Of a stretch of 64,000 nt of DNA, positions 11,151 through 37,313 are shown in pieces (position 1 is the stretch's first letter; each line of letters opens with the position of its first letter). The translations under genes were made by a program, and so were the position numbers. Source of the stretch: Atherinomorus stipes (Eukaryota > Chordata > Actinopteri > Atheriniformes > Atherinidae); NCBI GenBank assembly GCA_023101725.1, contig JALJCO010007110.1, forward strand, positions 310,001-374,000, in the 5' to 3' direction. The notes beneath the pieces are model-generated. The model had not been told where the DNA came from. It did no database searches and saw only the letters and a list, made by a program, of their open reading frames with translations.

Positions 11151-14100
11151 TCAGTCCTCCGAATACCTCTCAGGCAGCGAGTATGGCCCAGGCCTTCTCC
11201 AGTAATCCACAGCACGAACTCTATATAAACCACCAACCTCCCGGTCCACTACAGAACAGAATGAAACCAGATATCAAGATCATAATCTCAAAAATGAACG
11301 AACGCTTCAGGATTTCAGAGGGAATTTTTACCTGGTGAAAAGACATAAGAAGTAAAAATGGTGTCCCGGGTATTTATTCTGCTGAATTTCTTGTGGTCTG
11401 TGGAGAATTCCACCTCAAATGTCTTAATGCACCTGCCAAGTACAAAGAAAGGAAGAAACATTTGCTCTTGCTGATGTCACCTAACCTTTTCATGGACAAT
11501 GAAATGCCTCCTATAAACACATTTATATTTTTCAGCATGATACTGCAGAGCGTAACTGAAAACCTGGATAAGAAACATGTTAAACAGGCATTTACCTCGA
11601 GTCAATGCACTTGTCAGACCAAACAATAAGGACTTGGCCTTCAGTGATCCTGATGAAACGTAATCCATTGACCTAACCAAAGGTGAAATATAGCTTGACA
11701 CGTGTAATCACTATTTACATGCTTCTCCATGAGTTCTGTATGCATGTTGTACCGACCTGGTCTGGCACAGCTTTGGGCTGAGCACAAACATGGATGAGTA
11801 GAACGGAGGGCACAGACAGTTTGGATGTCAGAGTCAGAGTGTCACCTGCAGGAACCTTCCAGGGTCCAACAGTGCGAGGGTCCTGAAACAATGACATCAG
11901 TGAGTCAAAGTATGTCTCAGAGCTGAAAAGTGAAGGCTGAGTAGGTCAACTAAATCTACTTTCACGGTGTTTCATCTACAGTACACGTTATATGGAAAGA
12001 CAATTGGTGCAGAAAAATTAAACCACTGTGAAATTATTTAATGTTACCTCTACACTCCGGAGGCGTCTGAACTGCGGTGGTGTCGGGTAGTCGGGGCTGC
12101 CCATGCTTTGCCACAGCTGGTATGGATTGGTCACATTGTTGTCCATGTAGTATGTGACATACACGAGACCTGGAGGACAAACGGGTATCGAGGTGGATTT
12201 GCAATGAAGCATTCACGCTTTAAAACCCGCATGAAAGCTAACAGTGTTTGGTTGGACGCACCCTTCTGCTCAGCCAGTCCTCTTATAGTGACAGTGACAT
12301 CATCAGTGCTGTTGGACGTGCGGTTGTCGGCGCTGTTGTAGACCAGCACTGCTGCCTGCCAGCTGTCCGAGCCGCCCGGCATCGCGGGCTTGTGGCTGCT
12401 GGCGAGAACTCCCAGCGTGTTGCTGTCACTTCCTGAGTTCAGAACCTGGGCCAGGACCTGGGTCTCCCCTCAATTCAGAACCCCATACAGCAGAGATACT
12501 TCAGCAACCGCTACCACGTGGAATAAAAGTATCTCTTCACAATCATAAGGTTGTAGAGTAGAAATCATGTCACCTAGCAGAGCCAGCAGACCCATCACGG
12601 TGAGAGCAGGCTTCCTGATGAGCTGGACGTGAGGTGGATGGGTGTTGTTGACTTGAAAGCGGGCGGTGAGTGTTCGCTGGGTGAAGGGATGTGGGTGGTA
12701 GCTGAGGAAGGCGTTGTCGTTGCTAAGCAGGGTGTAGTTGATGGTGCTGTTTGGGTTTGCCAGAAGCAGATTCTGGTGCTGGGTTATTACCTATACAAGG
12801 AGCAGGACAGACAAAATTGTTTTTCAAGTTATCCAAACCCTGATCTCATTCACCACTTTTTATAATCATAACCTAACTTGCACAAAATATGAAGTCTCAA
12901 ATAGGTTTAACTGATTTTCATGTTGCTCTTCTGTATTCCTTTACTTCACCTTCACCATCATCGCAGCGTAGGTCACATCAGCCCTCCACTCCTGAGGCCT
13001 GGACCACCCCACCAGAGGATCAGCCTCGTCATTATAAACAGGAAGGCTGCGGAAACTGGGGAAACGCTCCTGGATCTCTCCTACTGTCTGGATCTCCTGC
13101 TGGAGGATGGGTAAAGAGTAGCCTCCTCCCTGAGAGATGGAAACAGAAAGTCACCTCCAATCTGCTTGATAATAAATCAATGAATGCATTTCAACATATT
13201 TTTTTTCACATGACTGATGAAGCAACTATATTTCAGCAGCACTGTTTTATATCTGCTAAAACTGATCATAAGTAGGCTGTATAAAATGTTAATATTCTAC
13301 TGCAGGTGTACAGGCAACTACAAGAATTTTGTTCGACAGGGATGAACCTCTGGATATAAATGAGTTTTATTTATTTATTCATTTCCGCTCCTGAGAAACC
13401 CACCTTCTTGTGCAGGGCGATGTAGTCAATCCTGACTCCCGTCTCCCCAGTGAAGAAGTTGGTGCCATTGTAGCAGTGCTGCAGCATTGCCCAGCAGTAT
13501 GGGGAGCGTGGCAGGGTATGACATGAGTCTCCGGGACCTCCAAACTTCAGGAGTCTGCTGGCAGCTCGCAGTCCCTCCGAACAAGCATCATAATAGTTAA
13601 GAAACCCTGAAAAAAATGCTCAGAAAAGTTATGCTGAGCTGCTTTGGGGTTCCAAGATGACATCTCCATCAGTTTTACAGGCCTATCTTGGATGAGTTGA
13701 TATGATGTTGCTTTTGATAAAAATGCATTTGTAAATGAGTTTGACATGAAACTAAGACTCCAAACTTCCATCCAAACAAATAACTAACATTAACATGGAA
13801 ATGTTGTGGACACTGTTTTGCTTTATTTCTTTACCTTGAATTGAAACAGTGACATTATCAAAGTCATGGTTGTTGGGTTCATTCCATGTTTCAAAGTTCC
13901 ATCGAGCAACACTTCCCAACCCATATTTATCTGAAAGTTTCAATGAACAATGAAGATGTAAGCAAAATATGATATATAAAACTTATCACATAATATCCTC
14001 TTACTGGTCCCCTAAATAATTTACCTAACAAATATAAATATATGTTGTGGTATAAAGTGCGAACATCATGACTTGCTCACTCACCAATGTACCTCTTGGC

Positions 14101-15261
14101 TGTGAGATAAACCAGGTTTCTCCACTCGACCACTTGTGATTTGTCCTCAAAGTCAGTGAAGTAGTTTGAGACGCTGCCCATCAGTTCAAAACCTAGAAAG
14201 AGCAACAGAACACCAAATCATATTTGATTCACTGTTCTTTTTATGCAACTTCAAGTTCAAACACTTGCAGTTCTAATAAACTTTAGTTGTGTAATCTAAA
14301 CAAATCAAAATGTCTTTGGCAATCATGTACTCTAACAGCCATGCAGGGAGTAAGGAAAAGACAAAAGAAGAATATATTGGTACTAAAAAAAAGTATAGTT
14401 TGTTTATGGCACCACACCTGGTTGAAGTCCATTGATCCACAGGAGCTCTATCAGCTGATCCAGTTTAGTGAAGTTGTACTGGGGGTGTGTGCCTGTATTT
14501 CTACAACACCAAGAATATCAATAATTTCTGCCGTTATTCAGTCAAGTATTCATAAAAGCAAAAATTGATAATACAGTAACAAGTAATAAGAAAAAATATG
14601 CTAAATGAAATTCTTCTTTCACATTTCTGCACTTTGACAAACACAAACCAAATTTCATGTCTGAACTTCTGCTGGCTGACTTACTGCGCGGAGACCAGCT
14701 CCAGCATCCAGTGTATCCTGACCTGCTGGATCCCTCCATGAGGGACTGAGCCCACGTAGGCCAGATTCAGCTGCTGGTCGATGCTCAGGTCAAACTGGTG
14801 GGCCTTGGTGTGAGGAAGTGGGGGGCTGCACACAAACCATCTATCCAGGTTTGTTTCTTAAATTGCTATAATTCATATGTCAATTCATCATACCGGTTAG
14901 CAGTGATACATGTAGCTCAGGAAGACTTTTCAGTCACGTACATGACATTTTTTTATAATAATAATAATAATAAATACAGGAACAATTGATATACTCGTAG
15001 AACACCGCTGCCAAAGTCGGTATGAGAACTAACTTATCCTACATTTAATCTTGTTTTCAGCCCTGTGCATTTCCTTTATTGGGGGGAGAAGTACTTGAAC
15101 TAAATAGAAGTTTATTTGACCTACCAGAAACCAGTGCTTCTCCAGAACTGTGTGAGATCTCTCTCTGCTCTCCCCACATCAACTATGATAACGTAGGAAG
15201 AGCCTGAAGTTTTGGAAAAGTTAAGCAGTAAAGCAAGAGCAGTAAATCCTTTCCACAGCAT
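11151..15261 (-). CDS. idua: Alpha-L-iduronidase, lysosomal
   Basis: Fourteen exons, as in mammalian IDUA: 15125-15261, 14685-14825, 14418-14500, 14085-14192, 13835-13930, 13404-13606, 12950-13129, 12574-12790, 12262-12468, 12048-12169, 11757-11882, 11596-11672, 11332-11432 and 11151-11248. They total 1896 nt, giving 631 residues (human 653). The enzyme removes terminal iduronate from dermatan and heparan sulphate in lysosomes (glycoside hydrolase 39). The signal peptide is [15 protein letters not shown]. The acid/base glutamate lies in WNFETWNEP (E174) and the nucleophile in [12 protein letters not shown] (E291). Other conserved blocks are [32 protein letters not shown] and the C-terminal beta domain ending [13 protein letters not shown]. 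The start at 15261 gives a proper signal peptide; an upstream in-frame ATG at 15363 would bury it. Exon 9 uses a weak acceptor. All catalytic features are intact. Confidence 0.96.
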
Positions 15262-15448
15262 GTCTGCGACTTGACTGTCAACTTTGCTATGGCGCGTTAG
15301 CTTAATGGCTCCTCTTAAAGCGATAAACGTCCAATGGTTCAATATAATACTAACATGTTTCACACAGCGTGTGTAAATAAATTACGGAAATTCTAACAAA
15401 GTCACTCAAACAACATGTAAACACATTTTTCTCCAGCTAGCAGAGGCA

Positions 15449-15524
15449 GCCTCCAGCCTCCAGCCTCCAGCAGCCTCCAGATCCGCCCACCGCTACGTGT
15501 TACACACGTAGCGGTGGGCGGATC
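15449..15524. repeat. CCTCCAG tandem run and perfect 21-bp hairpin
   Basis: A short CCTCCAG-type tandem run (15449-15480) abuts a perfect inverted repeat. The left arm is 15480-15500, the right arm 15504-15524, and the spacer is 3 nt. The arm reads GATCCGCCCACCGCTACGTG plus T. To the right, CGATA-rich sequence like the nearby hAT-type repeats begins, so the hairpin may be a junction of two element ends placed head to head. Confidence 0.7.
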
Positions 15525-15634
15525 AATCCAAATATCGATAATTCGAAAACCAACGTTGGCGTTGACATGGTCGATACTAGTGTCATAACATCGATACTTC
15601 AATGCAAGACTTGAACATTTATTATTTACAGATA

Positions 15635-15635
15635 C

Positions 15636-15693
<58 letters not shown>
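15635..15693. repeat. (TG)n(TA)n microsatellite
   Basis: A run of GT dinucleotides passes into TA dinucleotides for about 58 bp. Confidence 0.95.
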
Positions 15694-15699
<6 letters not shown>

Positions 15700-15944
15700 T
15701 ATATATATTTATTATTTACAGTATATAGCCTATATTGTAACTAATAGGTTTCAGTGCAGAAGTCACTACCTCCAGAACTACAGGGCTACAATCTTGCAGG
15801 ATTTCACGTTTCCCAACTGCAAAATGGTTCATTAACTGGGCGGAGTGGTTAACAAGTAGTTGGAGACCAAAGACTGAAAAAACTAACAAACAAAAAAAAA
15901 AACAAAAACAAAACACAAGGGACAGACAGAGAAACAGTGAAACC

Positions 15945-16651
15945 TAGGGATGCACGACAATGGAAGTTTGACCGATATGCCCAATATTTTAAAACTGATG
16001 TGGCCAATTACCAATATCGATATTAAATATTGATATATTAAAGCTGAAAAAATAAGCAGTCATTTCAAATAGCAGTTTTGTTATCCATTCCAGACACTTT
16101 GAAACACTGAAATATTGCGATATTTTCACTTGCCAATATCAAATCGATATCAAAAACATGGAATTAATGTATTTTACTTAGAAAGTCTTGTGAGATTTCA
16201 TCTTTTTGTTACAAAATCTCAATATTTCATGAAGTCTCATGAGATTTTGCAACAGAACGATGAAAAATCGCAAGATTTCATTAGTAAAATAGATCAATAC
16301 TGCATTTTTAAATGTAAATATATCAGCATATGAAAATATCACAAAATTTTTGTGAATTCTCGCAACATAAGGATGAAATATCGCAATATTTCATTAGTAA
16401 AATAGACCGAAACTGCGTTTTTAAATGTCATGATATCAGCATATGAAAATATTGCGATATTTCAGAGTATCGATATATTTTTCTCCACACCTAGTCTTTA
16501 GAAGTTTCAAAGTTTGTAAAAAAAGAAGTTCCTGTTTTTAAGACTTCAGAAACAGCGGGCTCATCGGTTAAATATCAGTGGGGTGGCCGATGTCTGATAC
16601 TCAGTTTTAAGGCTGATACCAATAGGGGGCCGATTATATCGTGCATCCCCT
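15945..16651. mobile_element. hAT-like non-autonomous element
   Basis: Begins TAGGGATGCACGACAAT and ends with the inverted form (TATATCGTGCATCCCCTG). The interior is full of ATCGATATT/ATATTGCGATATTTCA motifs arranged in imperfect repeats, for example the similar blocks at about 16130-16330 and 16340-16490. No transposase frame is present. It lies between idua and the tnks 3' UTR. Confidence 0.5.
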
Positions 16652-17189
16652 GTAAAACCTCCAGGATGATAGCCCTCGAGGACTGAAATTGCCGACCTGT
16701 TTTTAGTGAGTTCTGTAAAATAAAACGCATGCGCTACATGCTTTCAGCCTCTCTTGCAGAGATAACAGCAATTTTGGATTTTTAATATGGTATGAGTGAT
16801 AACTTTGTTATGCGTGCATTAATTCCAGATTAATCTCCTAACATTAACGTGTAAATTTTGACAGCTCTTTTAAATGTACTGGTTTCAACTATACTAACCC
16901 TTTGCAGTAGATCAACACACATCCCTACTTAGTCGCAACACTGCCTTAAGTCTTTTATGCAAGAATTTTTTTTTTTTTTACATCAATGGAACAAACTAAA
17001 TTACCCCTAACCCCTAAAAAAAAAAAAAGTAAAATAAATATAGATATGACTAATTCTCTACCAAAAACTCCCTGTTTGGCTCAATCTATTGTAGTATAAA
17101 ATTTCATATTTTACTAAATCATAAAATGCGGTGTTCATATAACATCAGGACATCAGATTTCTGACAAATCAAGAGCTGTTAATGGGACA

Positions 17190-17195
17190 TTTATT
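17190..17195 (-). promoter_or_regulatory. tnks: tnks polyadenylation signal
   Basis: TTTATT on the + strand is AATAAA on the minus strand, about 1.15 kb beyond the tankyrase stop. The 3' UTR would then be about 17175-18345, a stretch that otherwise shows no gene. Confidence 0.4.
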
Positions 17196-18345
17196 ATTTA
17201 AAAAAAAGGAGAATCAAGAAGGCATGAAAGAAAAATTCAGATGTCATTTACATTTTAAATTGATACTGTTAAACAGCAACAGTTATACACAACCATTTAC
17301 ACAACCTGTACAATTCTTTTCCCTCGCAAATTTGCAATTTCAATTCAAAATAACTTAAATAGGTTTCTATGTAAAAGTGCAAATCCATATGCATGAATGT
17401 CTGTAAGACCATGGTGACAGAAAGGGTGCCTTGATGAGCTTATTGAATCCAAGTTATTCACTTGTAAGGCATCACAAGCACATTTCAACATCTAGCAACT
17501 ATACTGTATAGAGAACAGTCATATGTAATGCTTTTAATGTACAATAGTTTCATTGTGAAATTATGATGCCTTACGTTACTCTGTTAAGCACATACCCTCT
17601 CATGCAAATCAATATTGTAATGTCTTTACTGGTCTCGAATTTTGTGATCGTACAGGCAACCCTTTTTTATCAAGAGTTTGCAGCCCTGAATAAAACCACT
17701 CAGAAATGTAACAGTTCAGTTTGTAGAGTTCTTGTGAAAGTTAGCAGAGAAAGTTTTACAGCATCACAACCACATACTGTTATCTGTCTGGTAGTGTTAT
17801 GGTTTAGCATAAAAAAAATAAAAACAAAACAATCACAGTAACCACAGGCCAGTCTTTATAGGATAAACCCCAGTCTATCGAGGTTGTAGTAGTCCACAGG
17901 TTCCAGGTTTTTTTGGTGAGACTGTGTGTGGGCATCTGGAGGTTGGTAAGGAGGAAGAGGGTATTGTGATTCTCCACAGTGGCAAGGCATGAGGCAACGA
18001 AGAGTGGCAAACTATTAATGCTGATACTTAAAAGTCTCAACAAGCATCCTCCTGATTGGTAAGGAGGGGGAGTGAAGGGTAACAATACTCAAAGTACTAA
18101 CCCACGCACGCTATTGGGCTTTACATGCTTCTGTACTAACATGCAGCCGATGCAAAAAACTAAATATCACCATGAATAGATTATTGTACAGCATATCTGC
18201 TCATGAAGCACTGGTCACCATGGACTATACTCGGCAGGAGACCGGAAATGTGTTTGGTAATGAAAAATGTGTTCAGGCATTTGCAATACAAAGGAGAAAA
18301 TAACAAGCATCGAGTCCTTATGTGAGTGTGCACAGAGTGAAGCAA

Positions 18346-31590
<13,245 letters not shown>

Positions 31591-34097
31591 TACAGCAGCT
31601 CTCAAGCGACAATAAAAACTGTTCCTCCTTTCCGGTGAAAGTGGTCGCGTTTCCTGTCAGCTGGTCGCTCGCAGTGGGAGCAGAGAACGAGCGAACCAGG
31701 TTTTTAAAAAATGGTCTCAAAATCCATAACACCATGGTAGAATAATCTTAATTTTTAAAAATAGTTGATTGAAAATGTGACAAATTAAAAAGCGAAAACA
31801 CTAAAAAAGTGGACAGTGAAGAAATGTTCCCCATAATCCCAAATCTGTTCTCAAGCCTCACATCCACAGAGCCAATTTATTCATTTTTATCCCAATAATT
31901 CTGTTTTATCTATTCATCTGATTGAACTTTAGCTTGCCCACCTCTTCTCCAGTTACCAAAATACACACATACAAAATCTTGATCATGTCCGACGAGTTAA
32001 TAGAAAATCATAATTCAAATTTTATAAATTGAGTTGATCCAAATCAGCAACTGAGCAAATAAGATTGTCATTAGCAAATAAAACTGGTTTTAATACTTTT
32101 GATAAATTGCAAATGAACTAAGGTCATTGAAGTGCAAATAATTTGGGACCCAAAATATACCTCTGGGGGGGACACTACAAGAACATCCACAAGCATCAGG
32201 ATGTATCCACCCAATTCAGAACTGGTGTGATGGAGGATTAAATGAATAATTGTTAAAGTAATGAAGTGAATAAAATAATTGAAATAACAGGTGAACTTTT
32301 ATTTAGTTTAATATTTATTCATTCAATGCATTTGCATAAGAACAAAACAGGTTGCCAAGTCGATTCATCTCCATGTTACCTTTCTGCAGTTTACCAGTGC
32401 GTTGTTGTACACTGTACCATTACACTCAAGTATATTTTTTTGAAAACTGGATGCTATCGTCTTGCTCACATGTTGTTATTTTGCTCAAATCTGTACCGTA
32501 TGTGTTGTTGCGTCTTATGTTGCTGTAGTTGTGTTAAATTTTATTAATTTTACTTTCATTGTTTTAAATACTGCACATTGGAGGTTTTAGAGAAAATTCA
32601 ATCTTCTATATAATGTATCCTAACATAGTTCGATTGACAAAGTTGACTTGACGAGTAGATGACACAAGTACTAGTACTGTCACAAAGGTGGGATCTTTAA
32701 TGTCCAAAAGTCTTTTATTGAATACGCTTCATGTTGAGACAAAAGTAATGGTAGAAGAAAATAGTTTAACGTTTATTTTTGTATATATAAATAAATACAA
32801 AAATACATATTTTTTGTATAATAATTTAAGGAAAACATTTAGATGGAACAAGTCTGCAATCAATTGTTAGCATTTAGTAATTTGGTCTAATAAGCCTTAG
32901 AATTGGGTGCAAAACTGTGACACTGTTAGAACCGATGCTGTAATAAACCTTAAAAGTTGTTGTAAGATGAGTCTTTTAGCTGAATCAGAAGTACTGATCA
33001 CCAGGGGCCTAAAGCACAAAAGTGGGATTCAGATATCCGGGATGAAAACTTGGCGGGGGTCAAGAATCCAAAACAACGGCATCCAGGCTTCATTGGTTGC
33101 ACAAAGAGCAAGCCATGATGAGCAGACGTGGATTTATCAAGCCTGATGAAACTTGAGAGATAATGGCGCTCTCGCAGCATCTTCAATAGACCCTCACAAT
33201 CCATCACAGAATCACTCATCTGCCATGGCAATGAGAGCAGGGTGCTTTTCTTCTGAGCAGGACATCCTCCTAGAGGCACAAATAAAAAGGGCGAACCCCC
33301 CCCCTCCCACACACTTTGTTAAGGTATTAATGCAAAAACAGTTATTACTTGTGCCATAATTAAAATTTCAATTTAGCATTATCTTGGTGATATAAACATA
33401 ACGGCTGACACCATAGCATAAATGTCCATCTTTTACACTTTTACATACCTTCAGCCGTTTGTAAAGTAAATTTCACCTGATGTATCAAAACACAATAATG
33501 GACATCTTCAATACACTGTAATACACATATGCGCTCTATTCCACTGATGATTTTAGGAAGATCAGCAGCAGAGTTAAATCCCTTCATTACAGACTTGTTC
33601 ATGAATGAACAAAAAAACAACAACAAAGCTCACTGTGCCCCTGAGGGAACTCAAGATACAGGATACTGCAGGATGAGATGCAATATCTTGCATTTTAAAA
33701 TAAAATGTTTTGATTGCAAAGTTATTCTTAAAATAATAAAACAAAAAACCAAAACCCAAATTGTGTCATTTGATTAAAGATGCTGAATATTAAGAAAATA
33801 CAAAAGCTCTGTTTGTTCAAAGATGCTGGCACTTAAATGTTTGTAATGAGTACAGTGTTAATAGATGGGTTTCCTGTTTACAAACATTGGCACTTGCATG
33901 TGCAAAGGGGGCAAAAAGCCCATGTTTGTACTGCAGTCTACGGCCAAACACGCACTCATATCATTCATAAAAATGTAAAGTAACCTGACGAAACAGAGAT
34001 TGTTGTTTTAAATTATATTGTATAAATCTGTATTTTGATGACAAAAAAATACAGACGCAACATTGCTGTTTTGTGTTTCTATCACCATCATACTAAC

Positions 34098-34500
34098 TTG
34101 GCAATGGAGTCATCACCCGGAAACGGCATTTTTCTTGTTAAAACATGGATATTATTCGTGTTGGACCTCATTTGAAATTTCCCTAAAAAACTTGTTAGGA
34201 AGCGCCTTAAACTTTCGTTTAGACTCTGTAAAAAAAAACAAAAAAGGCCACAACAGTCGGCTGTCTACAGCAGGTTTAGTCTCTGCTCCGGTGTCGTCTT
34301 TACCACCTTCATTCAGGAGCAACTTTCACTAGTTAGGGATTAAACCAGGCAAAGACGACAATCAACACTACGTTTGGAAAGGTGATTCCAACTGTTAGGT
34401 ACTCACCTGTGTTGCTGTCAGTAAGTCTCGCTGCTTGTGTAATGTTGTGCTTTATTGTGTATGAAATCCTGGTAGACAGACTAGCTAACTGCTAACAAGC
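34098..34500 (+). mobile_element. Degenerate TTAA family 4 relative
   Basis: Starts near GGAGTCATCACCCGGAAA and keeps the GTTAAAACATG and CGCTGCTTGTGTAA landmarks of the element at 59817-60732, read in the opposite orientation. The left TTAA has decayed and the right end was not found, so the limits are approximate. Confidence 0.35.
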
Positions 34501-35638
34501 TAACAGTATAAACGCCATCTGATTTATGACCCTGTACTTCGTACTAAATCTCCGGGATGCGTTGTTTTGAAGCGTGAATGTTTAACGGCGCCACAATCAT
34601 TTTTTTCTTCTTATTTTCCGTGTCTGGGCAGAGGATGGCTGTCACACACAGCTACAGTGTTTACAGTTTACAGTGATGTGATGCAGCCGTGAGCAGTGAA
34701 CTAAATGACATCGCAGCCATGATACTGGCAGTACAGTACCAGTCTCCTGACTACAACACTGGAATAATTTCTGCCACTGCGGTGGTTTAATCCGACATGA
34801 CCATGGTGAAAGACTAAAATTATGTAGTCTGAACCTGCGCAAGTTATCCGAGGTGGTTTTCTGAAGATCAGTCACTGTTACCACCATTTTCAACTGTTTA
34901 GATGCATTAAAGTTTTGATTTTTGCAACCAAACAAATACCAGGACTCAAACATTATATTTCCCCAACACTTTCATGTCATATCTTGACCTAATCTGCATT
35001 AAAAGTCGAGTCTTGCATGTAAATACACGTCTTCTCATAGTTCAATAACGCTTTTTCTGTGTTTTCTTGCCCCCTGATTACGCGCGCATCCCATCTGTGA
35101 CGGTGCTCGGAACCCCATCTATAGGTAGATTAAAAGGTTAGGTGTGTTGATGCAGTAAACACTGAAAATCTGCAGGACAGCAACCCTCAATGGGCAGAAT
35201 TAGACATCCCTGTTTTGTAGTGTGAACTAAATGAGCTTGGCTAATCTATATCAACTTGTCTAAACAACATACCAAACAATAGTTTGTACAGATGGATGTC
35301 ATCTATAATGAATGTGGCAGGTTTTCCAGTATACAAACATTGCCCCGTGGTTGTGTGAATATCAGCTGTTTTTAAGCAAGAAACACATTTATACAAAATG
35401 CCCTGCTACAATATCTACATAAGGAATTCTGTTCAAGTCAGTGAAGCAAATGGCAAACTTTGATTAAATATGTGCATTTACAAACGTGTGCTGCAATTAT
35501 GCAGATTTTGAACCATGTTTTAAGTAGAAGGGCATGATGATTGGAACATGTTTCTGATGGGAGCAGACTACATTACGGTAATCTCCAGTCCCCACAGAGG
35601 CTGTTAGAATTAAAGACACACAACGCAACTTTTAGACT

Positions 35639-36271
35639 TTAAAGTTGTACTTCCGTGGTCATTTCATTAATATTTCTGTGTTCTCCATTATTATTGAATG
35701 CATTCTGCATCGTTTCTGTTTAAAAAAACCTTCTGGTATCTTAGTATCCAGCTGTATTTGTATACTAGAAGAGAGGCTTGTGGTCCAACGGCAGGCTTTT
35801 CCGGGTCCTTCTCATGAATTTCCGTCTGATTGGCTGGCTCCCGTCAGTGTATGAAGGAAGCTCCGCCCTCCGCTCTTATTTCGCCACAGACAGGAAATAG
35901 AGCCGACAAACAAGTTTGTTCCGCCATGCTAGCAAACAGTTAGCTAATTAGCTTCTCAACTCCGAAGCTACAGTCGTGCCGTCTTTACTTCTAGTGTGTA
36001 GTGGAGGGTTACCTGCCTTCCAATGGACAGATAGAAACCCCACGTGGGATACGCTATTTGCACGTGGGATACGCTATTTGCAATGTTACGTAGAAGTGCA
36101 AGGCTGTTCCCGATTCGCTCTTTTCTTCGTATTGTTTCTGTGATGAGGAAGCACAGCCGACTGGGGGGAATGCAACGCTAGCAAGTCAGCATGTGTAAGT
36201 AAACAAGGGGAAACCCTCCGTATTTCAGAAGGAGCAAGTTAAACGGGTTTTCAGTGGAAGGAGGCCTTTAA
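35639..36271 (+). mobile_element. TTAA-flanked MITE, family 3, copy 1
   Basis: 633 bp with TTAA at 35639-35642 and 36268-36271. The left end reads AGTTGTACTTCCG and the right end, on the other strand, AGGCCTCCTTCCACTG. A second copy lies inverted at 43390-43983. Inside, at 36041-36080, a 20-bp unit is present twice in tandem. Confidence 0.75.
36041..36080. repeat. Perfect 20-bp tandem duplication
   Basis: CACGTGGGATACGCTATTTG is present twice with no spacer. Each unit carries a CACGTG palindrome (E-box). Confidence 0.95.
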
Positions 36272-36982
36272 AAATATGCGTTTCTGACCTGTTTCGATGG
36301 CACACCAACACTCACTATGTGCATTTTCGCGCCGTCGCTGCCCAGAGGCGTCCCGGGGCTCAGAAACAGCAGTATGTAAGATTCCTGTCCGGGATGCGAC
36401 TGTGACGCTGCAGCCAACAATTGGTTGCAGCACGTTGCTCACTAGCAACTGGATGTAAACTAGGTATCAACACCCCGAGTTTTTTGAACGTGCATCATGT
36501 CAGATTTGGTAAAAAAAAAAAAAAAAGCAAGGAAACATTACTGGAGGAAGACAGGAAAAGAAAGCAAGGAAGGGACAGAACAAGAGTCAAGATAAGACTG
36601 TCTTTACTGGCTGGAGTGAGCTCACAGTGCAGGTACGATACAAGATGGATGCTAGTTTAGCCGCCGATAGGAGGCGCGTCACTGAGAAAACTACTAAAAG
36701 TTCCCTTGTGTGTCTTTAAACACCATTGACCAAAATACAGTTGTACTGTATCTTTAGGTCATTATTGAGTACTTTGGTCCACAGCTGTTAAACGGTCAAA
36801 ATCCTCAGCATAATATTTCAGATTTCATATGGCTAGTTCAGTAACTATGAACCCAATTCCAAGTGTGTAGTTATTGTGTGGCATTTATACCCTCAATCAG
36901 CAAAGCACCCTGCAGTTTCCAGTGGTACTGCACTGTTTGCTGTCTGCGTACACATTGGCAAGCTCTCTGGAAATAAACCCTA

Positions 36983-37206
36983 ATGCCCAAGTCCCATCTT
37001 CAAGAGCTGCTATCTAGTACCTTTTAGATGCATCCCTTCCGCAACATGACTGAATCAAATGGCTTAATTCCCTCATCTGCATGTCATCCAGCTCTGCAGA
37101 AGCCTGGTAATGAGCCGCTCATTTGATTTAGGTGTGTTGGAGGGGATGCATCTAAAGATTACAGGATAGTAGTTAGTTCTTGAAGACAGGACTTGGGCAC
37201 CCCTGC
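36983..37206. mobile_element. Palindromic hAT-like MITE
   Basis: Imperfect palindrome: the left end (GCCCAAGTCCCATCTTCAAG) and the reverse complement of the right end (GCCCAAGTCCTGTCTTCAAG) match closely. It is related in sequence to 42709-42922 and to partial copies at about 35120 and 40060. Confidence 0.55.
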
Positions 37207-37307
37207 TTTAGACCAAGTGTGCTCATCAAGCATTTTACACTTCGTAAAGTTAATTTTAACATACCACAGAACTCGAAGGGTGCAGTATGAATAAGTAAAA
37301 AATAAGA

Positions 37308-37313
37308 TTTATT
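37308..37313 (-). promoter_or_regulatory. piwil2: piwil2 polyadenylation signal
   Basis: TTTATT on the + strand gives AATAAA on the minus strand, about 405 nt after the piwil2 stop. It defines a probable 3' UTR of about 37290-37717. Confidence 0.5.

Larger units (their letters stand above)
31591..37290. other. tnks promoter side and intergenic region
   Basis: The first 150 nt hold the GC-rich tnks 5' UTR and promoter. Beyond that I see no gene. The region carries a degenerate relative of the TTAA family 4 element (from about 34098), a TTAA family 3 element (35639-36271), a small hAT-like palindromic element (about 36983-37206) and, at about 35120-35215, part of the same palindromic family. 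Confidence 0.5.

Noticed and set aside
12468..12574. Possible in-frame stop making idua a pseudogene
   Set aside because: The TGA lies in the intron between exons 8 and 9. Splicing at 12574 and 12468 removes it and restores the conserved LLG-E-TQV join.
12889..13275. 128-codon + strand frame
   Set aside because: It overlaps idua exon 7 on the opposite strand, whose minus-strand reading has the catalytic [11 protein letters not shown] motif.
15635..15693. CRISPR-like or satellite array
   Set aside because: It is a simple (TG)n(TA)n microsatellite; no spaced repeats with unique spacers occur anywhere in the window.
33000..33310. Possible transposase remnant on the minus strand
   Set aside because: The 104-codon frame gave only vague resemblance to fish DNA transposons, and no termini could be defined.
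36421..36660. 79-codon + strand frame with lysine/arginine-rich stretch
   Set aside because: The charged run is translated from an A-rich tract, with no neighbouring exons or family resemblance.
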